NCBI RefSeq assembly: GCF_001411555.2
Contig: NW_023361327.1
Span: 159,001-223,000 of the forward strand
DNA length: 64,000 nt
Source of the DNA: Juglans regia
Taxonomy: Eukaryota; Streptophyta; Magnoliopsida; Fagales; Juglandaceae
Direction of reading: 5' to 3'
Under the pieces are notes generated by a model. It did not search any database, had not been told where the DNA came from, and saw nothing but the letters and a program-made list of their open reading frames with translations. The position numbers and the translations under genes are program-made. How positions within the stretch are numbered: position 1 is the stretch's first letter; every line of letters begins with the position of its first letter. This document shows, in pieces, positions 1 to 11,811 of this stretch.

Positions 1-530
1 TTCCAATCTGATATTAAAACTCGAAATAACCCCTCTATATACTTGGAACAACCCTCCAAGAATAGGAAAAGTCATAACTACAGCTTTAAAAGCAACACAA
101 ATATTAACATAACAAGTCCCACGAAATTTAGGCCTCTTTGACTTCTAGAGGCAGCCAGAAATGACTAAATGACTAAATTCAATGTATTTCACGTACCCAG
201 GCAAGACCAAGTTCATTCACCTATTTAATATTCTTGAAACTTAACAAATTCACGTCCTTTAATGGTCAGACCATTCATCATATTTATATGTGCTAATTAG
301 CCTCATCAATTGCCTTGATAACATGGACTAAGTCTTGAATATTATTTGAGCCCATCTTGGTCTTTTTAGAATCAGCCCAATTTTCTTGGATTAGCCCATT
401 TAGTGCTTCCTTGAAACGTTTGGCTCTAAGTCTTGTAATTGGGCCACTAGGAAGTGACAAAGGGTCTTGTGCAAATTCAGCTCCATTCCCACTTGTATGA
501 TCAGCATGTCCAGCTCCTTGGTTTGCATCA
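1..530 (-). mobile_element. Family A LTR, partial (runs off window start)
   Basis: Reverse complement of the family A LTR seen complete at 30776-31581 and 35178-35983. The right end is the canonical LTR start (TGATGCAAACC on the minus strand) at 530. The left end, TGATATGAACTCC in other copies, lies outside the window, so a solo LTR cannot be told from an element end. The segment includes the mirror of the TATATA-bearing promoter region and of the reading frame that encodes the integrase tail. Confidence 0.9.
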
Positions 531-2417
531 AAATCCTTCCATGATTTTTGATTGCTTACTTTGTTATCTCTTGGTTGTTTGTTTGAATATGTTAATATGA
601 TCTTGAGTAACTCTAAGGGAGGAATTATATGCTTCGGATTTGTAATGAAATTGCCATGAAATATGTATATGAGCTTCGGTTTTCACATGATTGAGGTTGA
701 TGGTATATGCAACATGATGTTTCGGTTTAAACATGCTTTAGAAGTTTCAGACTTAGCCAAAAATCTATGACTTCATGTCTTTGATTTCTATGATATACGT
801 TCGAGGATTGGAACATATTTATGAGATGAATCTTCATGTTTTTGTGCCTATGAGTTTTGGCCTAAGCATGTTCTCATGATTCCATGTATGTGTTATGATA
901 TCTCATATGATGTATGTTATTATGCTATGAAAAGAACATGTTATGATTGGTTATTTCATGCGCAGCATTTCGCATGTGATATGTCAAGTATGAGTAAGCA
1001 TGTTTAAGTCTCATGTCACATGAATTTGAGGAAGAAGTGTTTTCAAAGAAGTGTTTTCAAATAGGTGTTTTCAAATAAGTGTTTCCAGAAAAATGTTTTC
1101 AAAGAAAAAGTTTTATCACGACCCCAAGTGCTAGGGCGGGGGGAATGTCCTAATAGAACTCCTCTGTCCACTCTGGAGCGCTTGAGAATGGAATGGTAAC
1201 TCTTGGTTCAACAAAGCATCATCGACGAGCCTCGAATGGATTCTTTTCAAAGGATGTCGGAGCAAGGAAGCACCTAATGCTAGTTGGTGCATAAGGCATG
1301 TAACTTGATGTAGTAAGGTCGAGTTAATATGAATCTCTGTTCATGACATATTCATCACGGTGTATGGACTGTTGATGGTGTGGTAACTAGCAGGAACATG
1401 CGGTGCAAAGGGGAACCATGTTGTGTCCACCGTCTAAACAAGGATAAGATCAAAGAGCTAATAAGCTAATGATCACTTGATGAAATTCTCGTGATATGAT
1501 AAGGATCACTCGTTGCAAATCTTGTGATATGTTCTATTAAGACAAGTTTTGTATAAGTTCACGTGAATAAGAAAAAGTTATGAAGTTTTGACGAATACCT
1601 CAAGTCTCTGTTATAAGGCATTTGAAAATAGTCAAGTACATATGTCCATGCACGCATTTCATGATATACCTTATGTATGCTTGTGTTAAACTGTGGTATG
1701 TTGCATGATTACAAATTGAGATTTCTTGAAATCTCATTGTAGTAGTTTCCACTACCATTCTCCAACCAGAATGGTAGAAGTTGTGACAGATTTAGTAAAC
1801 AACGACCATGACCAAGAGGAAGAGAACGACACCTCCCCCAGAGAGGATTGTGCCTAAGATGATTGTGAATCGGCCCAAGCCCTCCATCCTAGAGCGATTC
1901 GAGGCCACTGATCGGGAGATCACTGGTATACTTGAATTTATTGCAGAGTTCAAGCAGTGTAACAACTGGGACAAGGATAAGGCTTTGGAAAAATGTGTGA
2001 AGCTTGAATCTTTTTGATAAGTACGGGAGTTTAAGTATTTTGAAAGAGAAAAAAAAAGAGGCAACAATATTATGGTCAACTTTTGTGGATTTATGTTGTT
2101 TTGACGAGATCCTGGGTTTTGGAAATTTTAAACTATGCTTTATGCTTTTGGCATATTACGCCTTTATGGCTCATGTTTACATTTGGACAATGTTTGGGGT
2201 TATATTATTAGTATGGTGCCATGTGCTTTGCAATTGCTTATCGCGTTGCTTAGTTTATCCGACTTTTATTAACTTTCCGCTGCTACGCTAGCATATTGCT
2301 AGTGTACTTAGATGCATAGCATATTATCTGTTATGTACGAGGGATGTGTAGCCTTGTGTTACATGTCCCAACGTTTCAGTCATCGTCCAATCCCAAGAGG
2401 GGGATGGGGGCGCCACA
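531..2417 (+). mobile_element. Degenerate LTR-like sequence, family G
   Basis: AT-rich, non-coding sequence ending in GGGGGCGCCACA at 2417. The last 300 bp (about 2120-2417) are the inverse of 7733-8365, which begins TGTGGCGCCCTC, so 2417 is probably an LTR terminus. A block at 1110-1200 (ATCACGACCCC, 'tccactctgga') and another at 1720-1790 resemble 15290-15360 and 15840-15900, so this architecture recurs in the window. Short open frames near 1808-2291 overlap each other on both strands and show no recognisable domain. The left boundary is unknown because an A LTR adjoins it. Confidence 0.5.
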
Positions 2418-3274
2418 TTATTTTTGTAGTCTTATGTTGTGCATCACAAAATTCCTTTGAAAACACAAGGTAAATATGGAACCTATATGAAAAAAATTAT
2501 TTTTTTAATAGTGGACCCCACTCTTTTTCAAAGGTACTGAACTTGCATACCCGAAAATTGAATCTAGCATTACTCTTACCAAAATAACAATGCTTAGCAC
2601 TGTCCCCCATTAGGGAAAAATTAAAACATGAATGGTGACAAACTAAGTGAATCTATCATGGGCGGCTCAATATATTTTGTGGTCTAAGGCAAGCCATTAA
2701 CATGAGGCTATGATTTAAAAATGGTAATAAGATTAAAATATAAATAATGATTTTATTTAAAATTGGACTTAATTTTTTAGATGCAAAACTATTATTATTG
2801 GTTTGCTTAATAATCTATATAAGCAATATAACAATTTAAAAGAGAATCTATAGAGTAGTAAATCATCATTTTGCCACTTCTATTCGAGTTTTTCACGTTG
2901 TTTGAAAACTTTGAACATTTTGGGTAAGATTTCTTAGAGTAAAACTTCTACATTTGCTGGTTCTTTTTTTTTTTTTAAACCAAATTTTGCCATTTAAGTT
3001 TGTTTTGAACATTAAGGTTGTTTTGAACATTTAAGGTTCTTAGAGTAAAACTTCTATATATATTTTGGAGGCCAGCTTAAGATGGGGAGGACCTTAGATA
3101 AGGTCCTTGGTTGATTACCCCTTGAGTCAGCTATGTGAGAGCTGTTAGCACTCCTTCACTAGTCTCCTTGTTAAGGAAAATCCTACTCAAACTCCCCCAC
3201 CTCTAAGGGATCTGTAAAATCTACAGTTATGAAATTTGGCACCGTAGTGGGACTACCATAACTAGATTAGATCT
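2418..3274. other. No gene seen; AT-rich spacer
   Basis: No convincing ORF or family match. A GGGCGGCTCAAT string at 2660 resembles hAT-type transposon ends, but no partner inverted end was found. Contains a poly-T run near 2967. Confidence 0.5.
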
Positions 3275-3666
3275 CACTACAACAAATTTAATTTTTTGCG
3301 ATGAAATGAAATTCGTCCCAAACATTCAGTTTTAGGGAAGAAATTAATGTTTTGTCCCAGAAAGTCCTAGTAGTCCGATATGCATTTGAATTTTTTTTTT
3401 TTTGTTCAACAGCTTGATTTGAGATGAAAATATAATGTCCCCCAAATGGGTTTACCGTTCGAACATATCGTCTTTCGTTGGAATGAAGAAATTTTCCCAT
3501 TCAAAAGGCTAATAGTAGTTTGAATGGACATGTTGGTGGGAGAATTGCATAATTCGAACAAAAATATATAAAATCACATAATTCGAACAAAAATATATAA
3601 TTTTTTTAAAGGAAATTAGGTAGTTTGAACAAAGAATCAACGACATTTGAACTAAGTCTTGTAGTA
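3275..3666. mobile_element. Possible small CACTA-like (MITE) element
   Basis: Begins CACTACAACAAAT and ends TCTTGTAGTA, an imperfect inverted repeat of the CACTACAAGA type used by plant CACTA elements. The start resembles the left end of the larger CACTA element at 27120, which also soon reads TTTTTTGCGA. It contains a short direct repeat ('ataattcgaacaaaaatata') near 3548 and 3580 but no coding sequence. No 3-bp target duplication is visible (TCT left, ATG right) and the last G of the terminus is A, so the call is tentative. Confidence 0.35.
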
Positions 3667-3713
3667 ATGGTTTTCGATACATATTTTATTCTTGAGTTTC
3701 TTGACAAACATAA

Positions 3714-4523
3714 TGATATGAACTCCACCAACAATTGTAATGAAACCTGATAACAAAGAAGATGGCTTGGAACTCCAAGATCGTATTGACAAGATTTGTT
3801 GAGCCTTGACCAGTCACCCAACTAGATGAAAACCAAGACTACGAAGGATTGAAAACGCCACACCCAGAAATCAGAATCAGGGTAATAAGTTTGGAGCTTG
3901 AACGCCACAAGATTAACTTGATAAGTTCAAAGAGTTCTTTGAAGAACCAAGAGGAACACAAGACCTCACAAAGACAAATAAGCTTCTGAAATTTCAAATC
4001 TCATATTAAAACTCGAAATAACCCCTCTATATACTTGGAACAACCCTCCAAGAATAGGAAAAGTCATAACTACAGCTTTAAAAGCAACACAAAATATTAA
4101 CATAACAAGTCTCACGATTTTTAGGCCTCTTGGACTTTTAGAGGCAGCCACAAATGACTAAATGACTAAATTCAATGTATTTCACGTACCCAGGCAAGAC
4201 CAAGTTCATTTACCTATTTAATATTCTTGAAAATTAACAAATTCACGTCCTTTAATGGTCAGACCATTCATCATATTTCTATGTGCTAATTAGCCTCTTC
4301 AATTGCCTTGATGACATGGACTAAGTCTTGAATATTATTTGAGCCCTTCTTGGTCTTTTTAGAATTAGCCCAATTCTCTTGGATTAGCCCATTTAATGCT
4401 TCCTTGAAACGTTTGGCTCTAAGTCTTGTAATTGGGCCACTAGGAAGTGACAAAGGGTCTTGTGCAAATTCAGCTCCATTCCCACTTGATTGATCAGCAT
4501 GTCCAACTCCTTGGTTTGCATCA
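3714..4523 (-). mobile_element. Solo LTR, family A
   Basis: Complete 810-bp LTR in reverse orientation, starting TGATATGAACTCC and ending GGTTTGCATCA. It is flanked by a perfect 5-bp target duplication, CATAA (3709-3713 and 4524-4528). No internal element sequence is attached, so it is a solo LTR left by recombination between the two LTRs of a former full element. Confidence 0.95.
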
Positions 4524-4950
4524 CATAAAATATGAAACTAAAAAATTATATTATAAATATGGTGCAGGTTAGTAAATTATAGTTTTTAAAAAGATGAAAA
4601 TGTTATTCGTGTGAGATAATTTTTAAAGAGAAGAGTTTATCTATTTTTTGGAAAACATGTATTTCATTAATTTGACTTGACTAGTTTGATAAAATGTCAA
4701 TCAACAGGTTAGAAACTATGACAACTTCGCATATCATCTTAGAAAATTAGAAAATACGTTTCAGAAGAGGAAGAGTTCATGGAGCGTGAGAGACGCACCG
4801 AAACTTCTTCGAGGAACAGAGACTGGGGAAAGGAAATCCTCCACTAGAAGGAGAACAAGCTATAGCGGAGGCTATCTGCTAAATGATGGAAATAGTATAG
4901 CAGTATATAGTCCAAGGGTAAAGTAATATGCAAGAGCCACTGAGAGGCAA
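4524..4950. other. Spacer, no gene recognised
   Basis: AT-rich at first, becoming more mixed after 4760, where degenerate gypsy gag sequence probably begins. No intact ORF. Confidence 0.4.
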
Positions 4951-4958
4951 GGTCGTGG

Positions 4959-6515
4959 TTGTCCCTAGGAAAAGTTTCTCATATATCGGTACTCGAATTT
5001 TATGGGCATGAAAGGGCACTAAGAACCAACAAGGGTCTCGTCGACTTGGAGAGAACCTTCAATATTAGCAGATGGACAAAGGAACAGAAGGTCCGGTACG
5101 CTAGACACCTGCTCCCAGGGGAGGCCGACATATGGTGGGATACTAAGAGACTGCTACTCATATGGGAGCTTGGGAACATTGCTTGATGCAAACCAAGGAG
5201 CTGGACATGCTGATCATACAAGTGGGAATTGAGCTGAATTTGCAAAAGACCCTTTGTCACTTCCTAGTGGCCCAATTACAAGACTTAGAGCCAAACGATT
5301 CAAGGAAGCACTAAATGGGCTAATCCAAGAGAATTGGGCTGATTCTAAAAAGACCAAGATGGGCTCAAATAATATTCAAGACTTAGTCCATGTCATCAAG
5401 GCAATTGAAGAGGCTAATTAGCACATAGAAATATGATGAATGGTCTGACTATTAAAGGACGTGAATTTGTTAAGTTTCAAGAATATTAAATAGGTGAATG
5501 AACTTGGTCTTGCCTGGGTACGTGAAATACATTGAATTTAGTCATTTTGTCATTACTGGCTGCCTCTAGAAGTCCAAGAGGCCTAAAATTCGTGGGACTT
5601 GTTATGTCAATATTTGTGTTGCTTTTAAAGCAGTAGTTATGACTTTTCCTATTCTTGGAGGGTTGTTCCAAATATATAAAGGGGTTATTTCGAGTTTTAA
5701 TATCAGATTTGAAATTTCAGAAGCTTATTTGTCTTTGTGAGGTCTTTGTGTTCCTCTTGGTTCTTCAAAGAACTCTTTGAACTTATCAAGTTAATCTTGT
5801 GGCGTTCAAGCTCCAAACTTATCACCTTGATTCTGATTTCTTGGTGTGGCGTTTTCAATCCTTCGTAGTCTTGGTTTTTCATCTAGTTCGGTGACTGGTC
5901 AAGGCTCAACAAATCTTGTCAATACGATCTTGGGGTTCCAAGCCATCATTGTTATTGGGTTTCATCACAATTGTTGGTGGAGTTCATATCATTGCTGCTC
6001 TCACATGGGAGAGATTTAAGGAATAGTTCGACAATAGATTATTCTCCGAGTCCACCAAACAAAAGAAGGCTCAAGAGTTCACCAACTTGGTGCAAGGCAA
6101 TTAGACTGTGGAGCAGTACGCGGCTTGCTTCATGGAGTTGGGAAGGTTTGCCTCGCATTTAATTACAACTGAGAATATGCAGGCCTAGAAGTTTCAAGGA
6201 GGTCTACAACCAAAATCTGTAGTCGCCTACACAAGGATTGAGAGTTTCCTAGATCTAGTGAATGTTGCTTTGATAGCCAAGGTGGAGAAGAGGAATTTGA
6301 TCACTCAGATCAACACATAATGAAATAAGGCGATGCCCTACCCACTAGGAGGAGGTACGGAAAAGAAAAGTGTTCTCATCCCCATGGATAAAGAAAAGGG
6401 CATAATGATTGGAAATCCAACACCTCTCACGTCGCCGCCGTATCGAAGGTGTGGGCAAAGGCATAGCAAAGAATGTCATTTGACCACGGAAGCCTATTTT
6501 AAGAGTGGTGCCTAG
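4959..6515 (+). pseudogene. Decayed Ty3/gypsy gag (element D), split by a solo LTR
   Basis: Two gag pieces lie either side of the A solo LTR at 5184-5991. The left piece encodes ERTFNISRWTKEQKVRYARHLL followed by GEADIWWDTKR. The right piece continues LTWERFKE..FDNRLFSES, then QEFTNLVQG and TVEQYAACFMELGRFASHLI, typical of the Retrotrans_gag domain that forms the particle shell. Near 6436 a degenerate CCHC zinc knuckle survives (RRCGQRHSKEC), lacking a clear first Cys. In-frame stops occur, for example after RFKE and in the VQGN-stop-TVEQ stretch. No functional product is expected. Confidence 0.8.
5184..5991 (+). mobile_element. Solo LTR, family A
   Basis: Complete 808-bp LTR in forward orientation, TGATGCAAACC to GTTCATATCA, flanked by the 5-bp duplication TTGCT (5179-5183 and 5992-5996). 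It interrupts the gag pseudogene of element D cleanly: the gag reading resumes with LTWERFKE after the duplication. It therefore post-dates D. Confidence 0.95.
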
Positions 6516-6803
6516 TGAGGAAGCAGAACCCAATGGCAACCCCAAGACCCCAATAAAATCTAAAGTCTACGTCATCACTCCAGGAGAAGCGAATTTGGAA
6601 GCTAACGAAGCAATCAATGCCAAAGAGATTACTAGAATCCCATAAACCCTACCTTGTTTGAGTAGTTGGTTAATTGAGTTCCTTAGGTAATTGTAGTTAT
6701 CTTGCTATGGAAGATTAAATTGTTGCAATACTTGGCCTATGCATTATTTGATTCTAGAGTGTCACGGTCCTTTATATCTACTACTTTTATACCATAGTGT
6801 GAT

Positions 6804-7403
6804 TTGATTCTGGAGCCTTTACCTCATAAGGTTTTGGTAGCTATTCCGGATGGAACCATAGTTGGGTGTGCACGTGCAGTTAAGGACTGCCCATTAGAAG
6901 TTGTAGGCTTTGTGCTAAAGGCTAACCTAATCATCTTTCATTTGATGGAATTCGACATAATTCTAGGAATGGATTGGTTGTTTAGACACCATGCTAAGAT
7001 TGATTGTCGAAAAAGGAAAGTAGTATTCGAACTACCCATTGTCGATAGGATTTGCTACATTGGAAAACCTATCAAAGTATCCCCATTAATGATTACAGCT
7101 TGTCAAGCTAAGAAATGTATTCTACAAGGTGCAACCACCTACCTGTTAGTTGTGGTGGATAAGGCAAAGGAACTAATAGGAGTACGGGGAGTACCCATAA
7201 TAGAGGATTTCCCCAAAGTATTTGCTGATGATTTTCCTAGATTGCCCTCAGAAAGAGAATGAAATTTATCGTAGATCTAGAACCAACAACCGCCTCGATA
7301 CATAGAGCGACTTATAGAATGGCCCCTACAGAAGTAAAGGAGTTGAAAGCCCAAATTGAGGAGCTCTTGGAAAAGGGCTTTATTCAACCTAGTTCATGGT
7401 TTC
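6804..7403 (+). pseudogene. Decayed gypsy protease / reverse transcriptase start (element D)
   Basis: Open to 7262, it contains MEFDIILGMDWLFRHHAKIDC, the conserved C-terminal part of the plant gypsy aspartic protease, then IIEDFPKVFADDFPRLPSERE, which leads into reverse transcriptase. After a frame change the RT N-terminus continues (IHRATYRMAPTEVKELK, then EELLEKGFIQPSSW) and stops abruptly near 7403. The remaining RT, RNase H and integrase are missing. It lies in line with the gag remnant upstream and is probably the same old element. Confidence 0.8.
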
Positions 7404-7602
7404 CACTTGAGAAAATTTGAGCACACATGCATCCATAGAGGTTAGATTTGAAATCACATATAAGCCTGTATAGATGCATGCCATGGTTGGTTCATTTTGA
7501 CATAGATGTGATTTGATTCTTGCAATTATAAGGGCATAAATGATTTTAGAACATACAAAATGTGAGGTATGTGAATTTTGATCAATTTTGGGGCTCAAAT
7601 GC

Positions 7603-8168
7603 AAATAGTGAAAATTTAGGACCATAGTGACAATTTTGCAAAGTATAGGGGCAGTTTTGTAAATATTGATTTGTGAACCCTTTTGATTATGAACATCTTC
7701 CTTAGTTGTGTAATTCCTAACTTAGAAGAATATGTGGCGCCCTCATCCCTCGCTCCCCCACTTGGGATTGGACGGTGATTGAAACACCGAGACAAGTAAC
7801 GCAAGGCTACACACCTCTCATATATGACAGATAATATGCTATGCACCTAAGTATACTTGCAGTATGCAATAACACAGAAACGGAAAAATAGTGAAAATTT
7901 AGGGCCTTAGTGACAATTTTGCAAATTATAGGGGAAATTTTGTAAATATTGATTTGTGAACCCTTTTGATTATAAATATCTTCCTTAGTGGTGTAATTCC
8001 TAACTTAGAATATGTGGCGCCCTCAGAAACGGTGACTGAAACGCCAGGATAAGTAACACAAGGTTACACATCCCTCATACATGACAGATAGATAATATGC
8101 TATGCACCTAAGTATATTAGCAGTATGCAATAACACAACAACGGAAAAATAGTAAAAGTCGGATAATC
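7603..8168. repeat. Direct duplication of about 280 bp spanning a G LTR end
   Basis: Two tandem copies, about 7603-7885 and 7886-8168. Each has AAATAGTGAAAATTTAGG, then ATTGATTTGTGAACCC, then TGTGGCGCCCTC (7733 and 8013), then a segment ending 'gcagtatgcaataacaca'. The second copy lacks the 'atccctcgctccccc' part. Each unit contains flank plus the terminus of the G LTR, so the duplication happened after insertion. Confidence 0.85.
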
Positions 8169-8365
8169 CAAGCAATGCAATAAGTAATTGTAAAGCACAT
8201 AGCACCGTACTAACAAAATATCCCAATATTATCCAAAATCATAAACATGTTTCATAAAGATATAGCATCCCAAAAGCATAGAGTATAGTTTAAGACTGCA
8301 TTTGGAGGTTGAGCTAAGCTCAGCTGAGTTAAGTTCTTTATGAATAATAGTGAGTTGAGTAGTGG
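8169..8365 (-). mobile_element. Family G LTR remnant
   Basis: Continues the sequence inverse to about 2120-2300 (shared blocks such as 'ccaaaagcat' and 'agtcggataatccaagcaa'). It is cut by the C LTR at 8366. Confidence 0.5.
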
Positions 8366-9201
8366 TGATAGGAACCAAGGTGGGCCTACTCTTAAAGATC
8401 CTTTGTAAGTTTCAGATGGGCCAATTACAAGATCAAGGGCCAAGAAGATCAAGGAAGCAATGCAAGGATTGGTGCAATCCACTTGGGATGAAGCTAGCAA
8501 GAGCCCAACACTGAAGATGGGTCTGAAAGAAGAAAAACTAGCTTTGATCCACTTTATTCAAGTTGTGGAAGACATGACTTAGAGATACGGCCTATTGTTA
8601 TTGGAGGCTTCTAATTTGGTTAAATGATTTATTTTATTAGTTTAGAATAAGTGGGCTTGAAGATGCTTGGCTCACATGTCTTATTTCTTATGAACTATGT
8701 TTTTGGAAAGGCCTTGTATTTTGGCCAATGGCTTATTTGGAAAGTTACAATTTAGGAACTAGGGTTTCATCAATTTATTATAGGGGTTACTGTAGCCGCA
8801 CGTACTGTAGCAGGTACTGTTCATCAAGGTAATTTTGGGTAAAAGGGGCTTTATTTTGGCTAGGGTTTTGATTAGGTTTGGGTTTAAAAACTCTTTGTAG
8901 CCTCATTTGAGAGATTAGAAAATATTGAATTTTATTTGTGAGTTGAGTTTTCTCCGCCTGTTCTTGATTGAACTCTTGAACTTATCAAAGGTAAATCACA
9001 ACATTTTTGGCGTTCCTCCTTTGTAATCTGAGTTCTTGAGACTGGTTCTTCAACGGGTCTAGATTTTAATATAATCTAGGTTCTTAAAACGAGTTCTCAT
9101 CGGGTCTAAATTCTCCATCCTTGACTTGATTTTTGGCTTTCTTGGGAAGCTTTCAAATTGATTGTGGGTTCAAGGGAATTCATTCCCACAGGTTCATATC
9201 A
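8366..9201 (+). mobile_element. 5' LTR of element C1
   Basis: Complete 836-bp family C LTR, TGATAGGAACCAAGG to GGTTCATATCA. The first 210 bp can be read as the C-terminal tail of an integrase polyprotein (GPITRSRAKKIKEAMQGLVQSTW in better copies), so the pol frame of this family ends inside the 3' LTR. The preceding five bases are AGTGG. No matching 3' LTR or target duplication was found, because the rest of the element is deleted. Confidence 0.9.
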
Positions 9202-9220
9202 TTTGGTATTTAGAGCAAGG
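9202..9220 (+). promoter_or_regulatory. Primer binding site of C1
   Basis: TTTGGTATTTAGAGCAAGG directly follows the LTR. It resembles the plant initiator-Met tRNA 3' complement (TGGTATCAGAGC) with small changes. This is the minus-strand cDNA priming site. Confidence 0.75.
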
Positions 9221-9466
9221 TTTCCAATCAGGTCTTATTTTATCTTTCATTTCTTGCATATTTAATTCTAGGGCTTCATTGTTCTAGGATTGATTACAAA
9301 AAAAAAAAAAAAAATAGTGGTAGTTAGGTTGCTGAAATTCATTGTTCTAGGGTTTGTGTTGGCTGAAATCTCTTGTTCTCGTGCTGCCGTATATCACTTG
9401 CCCAAGGGTTTTTGAGTTGTTGTTAGGGTTTTCTCAACTGCTTATTCTTGATTGTGATCAAATCAG

Positions 9467-10115
9467 TTGGTGAAAGGAAAAGAAAAAAAAAATCGTGAAA
9501 AAAAAAAAAATTTCCGAGATTTTTTTTTCTTGAGCCTTATCATTAAAGGGAGTGAAAAAGAGATTGAGCAAAAAAGAAAGAGTGAGAGTGAAAATGAACA
9601 TAAAAGAAAGAGTGAAAAAGAAAGTAGAGAGGTGGCTGAGAGTAAAGGAAAAAGAGTGGAGCCACGAGAGAAAAAGAAAGAGAGTCTTCTGAGAGAAAAG
9701 GAAAGGCAAAAGTGAGTTTCTATGCAAGAGAGAGTGAGGTTAAGAGGGCTTTCTTCGCAAATCGCACTATGATTTTTCTTATCTATAAAGAGTCTTATCT
9801 TACTCTTAATGAAACTAATCAGTCTCTTCCTAGTTTGGCTGTTTCTTTGTTGCAGGAGTTTGAGGATGTATTCTCGGAGGAGATGCCAAATGAGTTGCCA
9901 CCCATTAGAGGCATTGAGCACCAGATTGACTTTGTGCCCGGGGCTGCTATTCCAAACCGACCAGCCTATAGGAGTAATCCAGATGAGACAAAGGAGCTTC
10001 AGAGGCAAGTTGAGGATTTGATGAGCAAGGGGTACCAGTGCTACTAGTGCCAAAGAAGGATGGGACGTCTAGGCATGTGGGAAATGGGTTGGCTGAAAAT
10101 CCTTTAGTCTTCCTA
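9467..10115 (+). pseudogene. C1 internal remnant: Lys/Glu-rich linker plus RT N-terminus
   Basis: After about 260 bp of leader, a purine-rich stretch encodes a charged linker (SEKEIEQKRKSESENEHKRKS and onward). A +1 change then leads into VSFYARESEVKRAFFANRT and [29 protein letters not shown], the start of gypsy reverse transcriptase, ending ELQRQVEDLMSKG and a broken LLVPKKDG (about 10040-10066). Gag, zinc knuckle, protease and the rest of pol are absent. C1 is a deletion derivative. The last about 50 bp, up to TCCTA at 10111-10115, do not look like RT. Confidence 0.8.
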
Positions 10116-10720
10116 TGATATGAACCCGTGGGAATGAATTCCCTTGAACCCACAATCAATTTGAAAACTCTCCAAGAAAGCCAAAAATCAAGGTCAAGGA
10201 TGGAGAATCTAGACCCGATGAGAACTCATTTCAAGAACCTAGATTATATTAAAATCTAGACCCGTTGAAGAACCCGTCTCAAGAACTCAGATTATAAAGG
10301 AGGAACGCCACAAAGGTTGTGATTTACCTTTAATAAGTTCAAGAGTTCAATCAAGAACAAGTGGAGAAAACTCAACTCACAAATAAAATTCAATAATGTC
10401 TAACTCTCAAATGAGGCTACAAAGGGTTTTTAAAACCAAACCTAATCAAAACCCTAGCCAAAATAATGCCCCTTTTACCCAAAATTACCCTTGATGAACA
10501 GTACCAGCTACAGTATGCACAGCTACAGTAACCCCTACAATAAATTGATGAAACCCTAGTTCCTAAAATGTAACTTTCCAAATAAACCCTTGGCCAAAAT
10601 ACAAGGTCTTCCCAAAAACATAGTTCAAAAGAAATAAGACATGTGAGCCAAGCATCTTCAAGCCCACTTATTCTAAACTAATAAAATAAATCATTTAACC
10701 AAATTGGAAGCCTCCAATAA
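10116..10720 (-). mobile_element. Family C LTR, 3'-truncated (first duplication copy)
   Basis: Reverse-oriented C LTR starting TGATATGAACCCG, cut at 10720 after CCTCCAATAA. The next base starts a second copy of the upstream RT fragment (CTCGGAGGAG). The lost remainder is about 242 bp. Confidence 0.9.
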
Positions 10721-10963
10721 CTCGGAGGAGATGCCAAATGAGTTGCCACCCATTAGAGGCATTGAGCACCAGATTGACTTTGTGCCCGGGGCTGCTATTC
10801 CAAACCGACCAGCCTATAGGAGTAATCCAGATGAGACAAAGGAGCTTCAGAGGCAAGTTGAGGATTTGATGAGCAAGGGGTACCAGTGCTACTAGTGCCA
10901 AAGAAGGATGGGACGTCTAGGCATGTGGGAAATGGGTTGGCTGAAAATCCTTTAGTCTTCCTA
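10721..10963 (+). repeat. Duplicated RT fragment (copy of 9873-10115)
   Basis: Near-identical repeat of 9873-10115, encoding [19 protein letters not shown] and the following RT N-terminus. With the preceding LTR piece it makes an 848-bp tandem unit (9873-10720, then 10721-about 11569). Very few differences suggest a recent event or an assembly artefact. Confidence 0.9.
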
Positions 10964-11811
10964 TGATATGAACCCGTGGGAATGAATTCCCTTGAACCCA
11001 CAATCAATTTGAAAACTCCCCAAGAAAGCCAAAAATCAAGGTCAAGGATGGAGAATCTAGACCCGATGAGAACTCATTTCAAGAACCTAGATTATATTAA
11101 AATCTAGACCCGTTGAAGAACCCGTCTCAAGAACTCAGATTATAAAGGAGGAACGCCACAAAGGTTGTGATTTACCTTTGATAAGTTCAAGAGTTCAATC
11201 AAGAACAAGAGGAGAAAACTCAATTCATAAATAAAATTCAATATTGTCTAATCTCTCAAATGAGGCTACAAAGAGTTTTTAAAACCAAACCTAATCAAAA
11301 CCCTAGCCAAAATAATGCCCCTTTTATCCAAAATTACCCTTGATGAACAGTACCAGCTACAGTATGCGCAGCTACAGTAACGCCTACAATAAATTGATGA
11401 AACCCTAGTTCCTAAAATGTAACTTTCCAAATAAACCCTTGGCCAAAATACAAGCTCTTCCCAAAAACATAGTTCAAAAGAAATAAGACATGTGAGCCAA
11501 GCATCTTCAAGCCCACTTATTCTAAACTAATAAAATAAATCATTTAACCAAATTGGAAGCCTCCAATAACAATAGGCTGTATCTCTAAGTCATGTCTTCC
11601 ACAGCTTGAATAAAGTGGATCAAAGCTCGTTCTTCTTCTTTCAGACCCATCTTCAGTGTTGGGCTCTTGCTGGCTTCATCCCAAGTGGATTGCACAAATC
11701 CTTGCATTGCTTCCTTGATCTTCTTGGCCCTTGATCTTGTAATTGGCCCATCTGGAACTTGCAAAGGATCTTTAAGAGTAGGCCCACCTTGGTTCCTATC
11801 ATCCTAGGTCT
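10964..11811 (-). mobile_element. Family C LTR, complete, opposite strand to C1
   Basis: 848-bp LTR, TGATATGAACCCG to GGTTCCTATCA, followed by TCCTA (11812-11816). The same TCCTA precedes both LTR starts (10111-10115 and 10959-10963). This fits one solo C LTR inserted with a TCCTA target duplication into C1, followed by a tandem duplication of the left part. Confidence 0.92.

Noticed and set aside
2658..2700. hAT-like GGGCGGCTCAAT terminus
   Set aside because: No inverted partner end or 8-bp target duplication found nearby.
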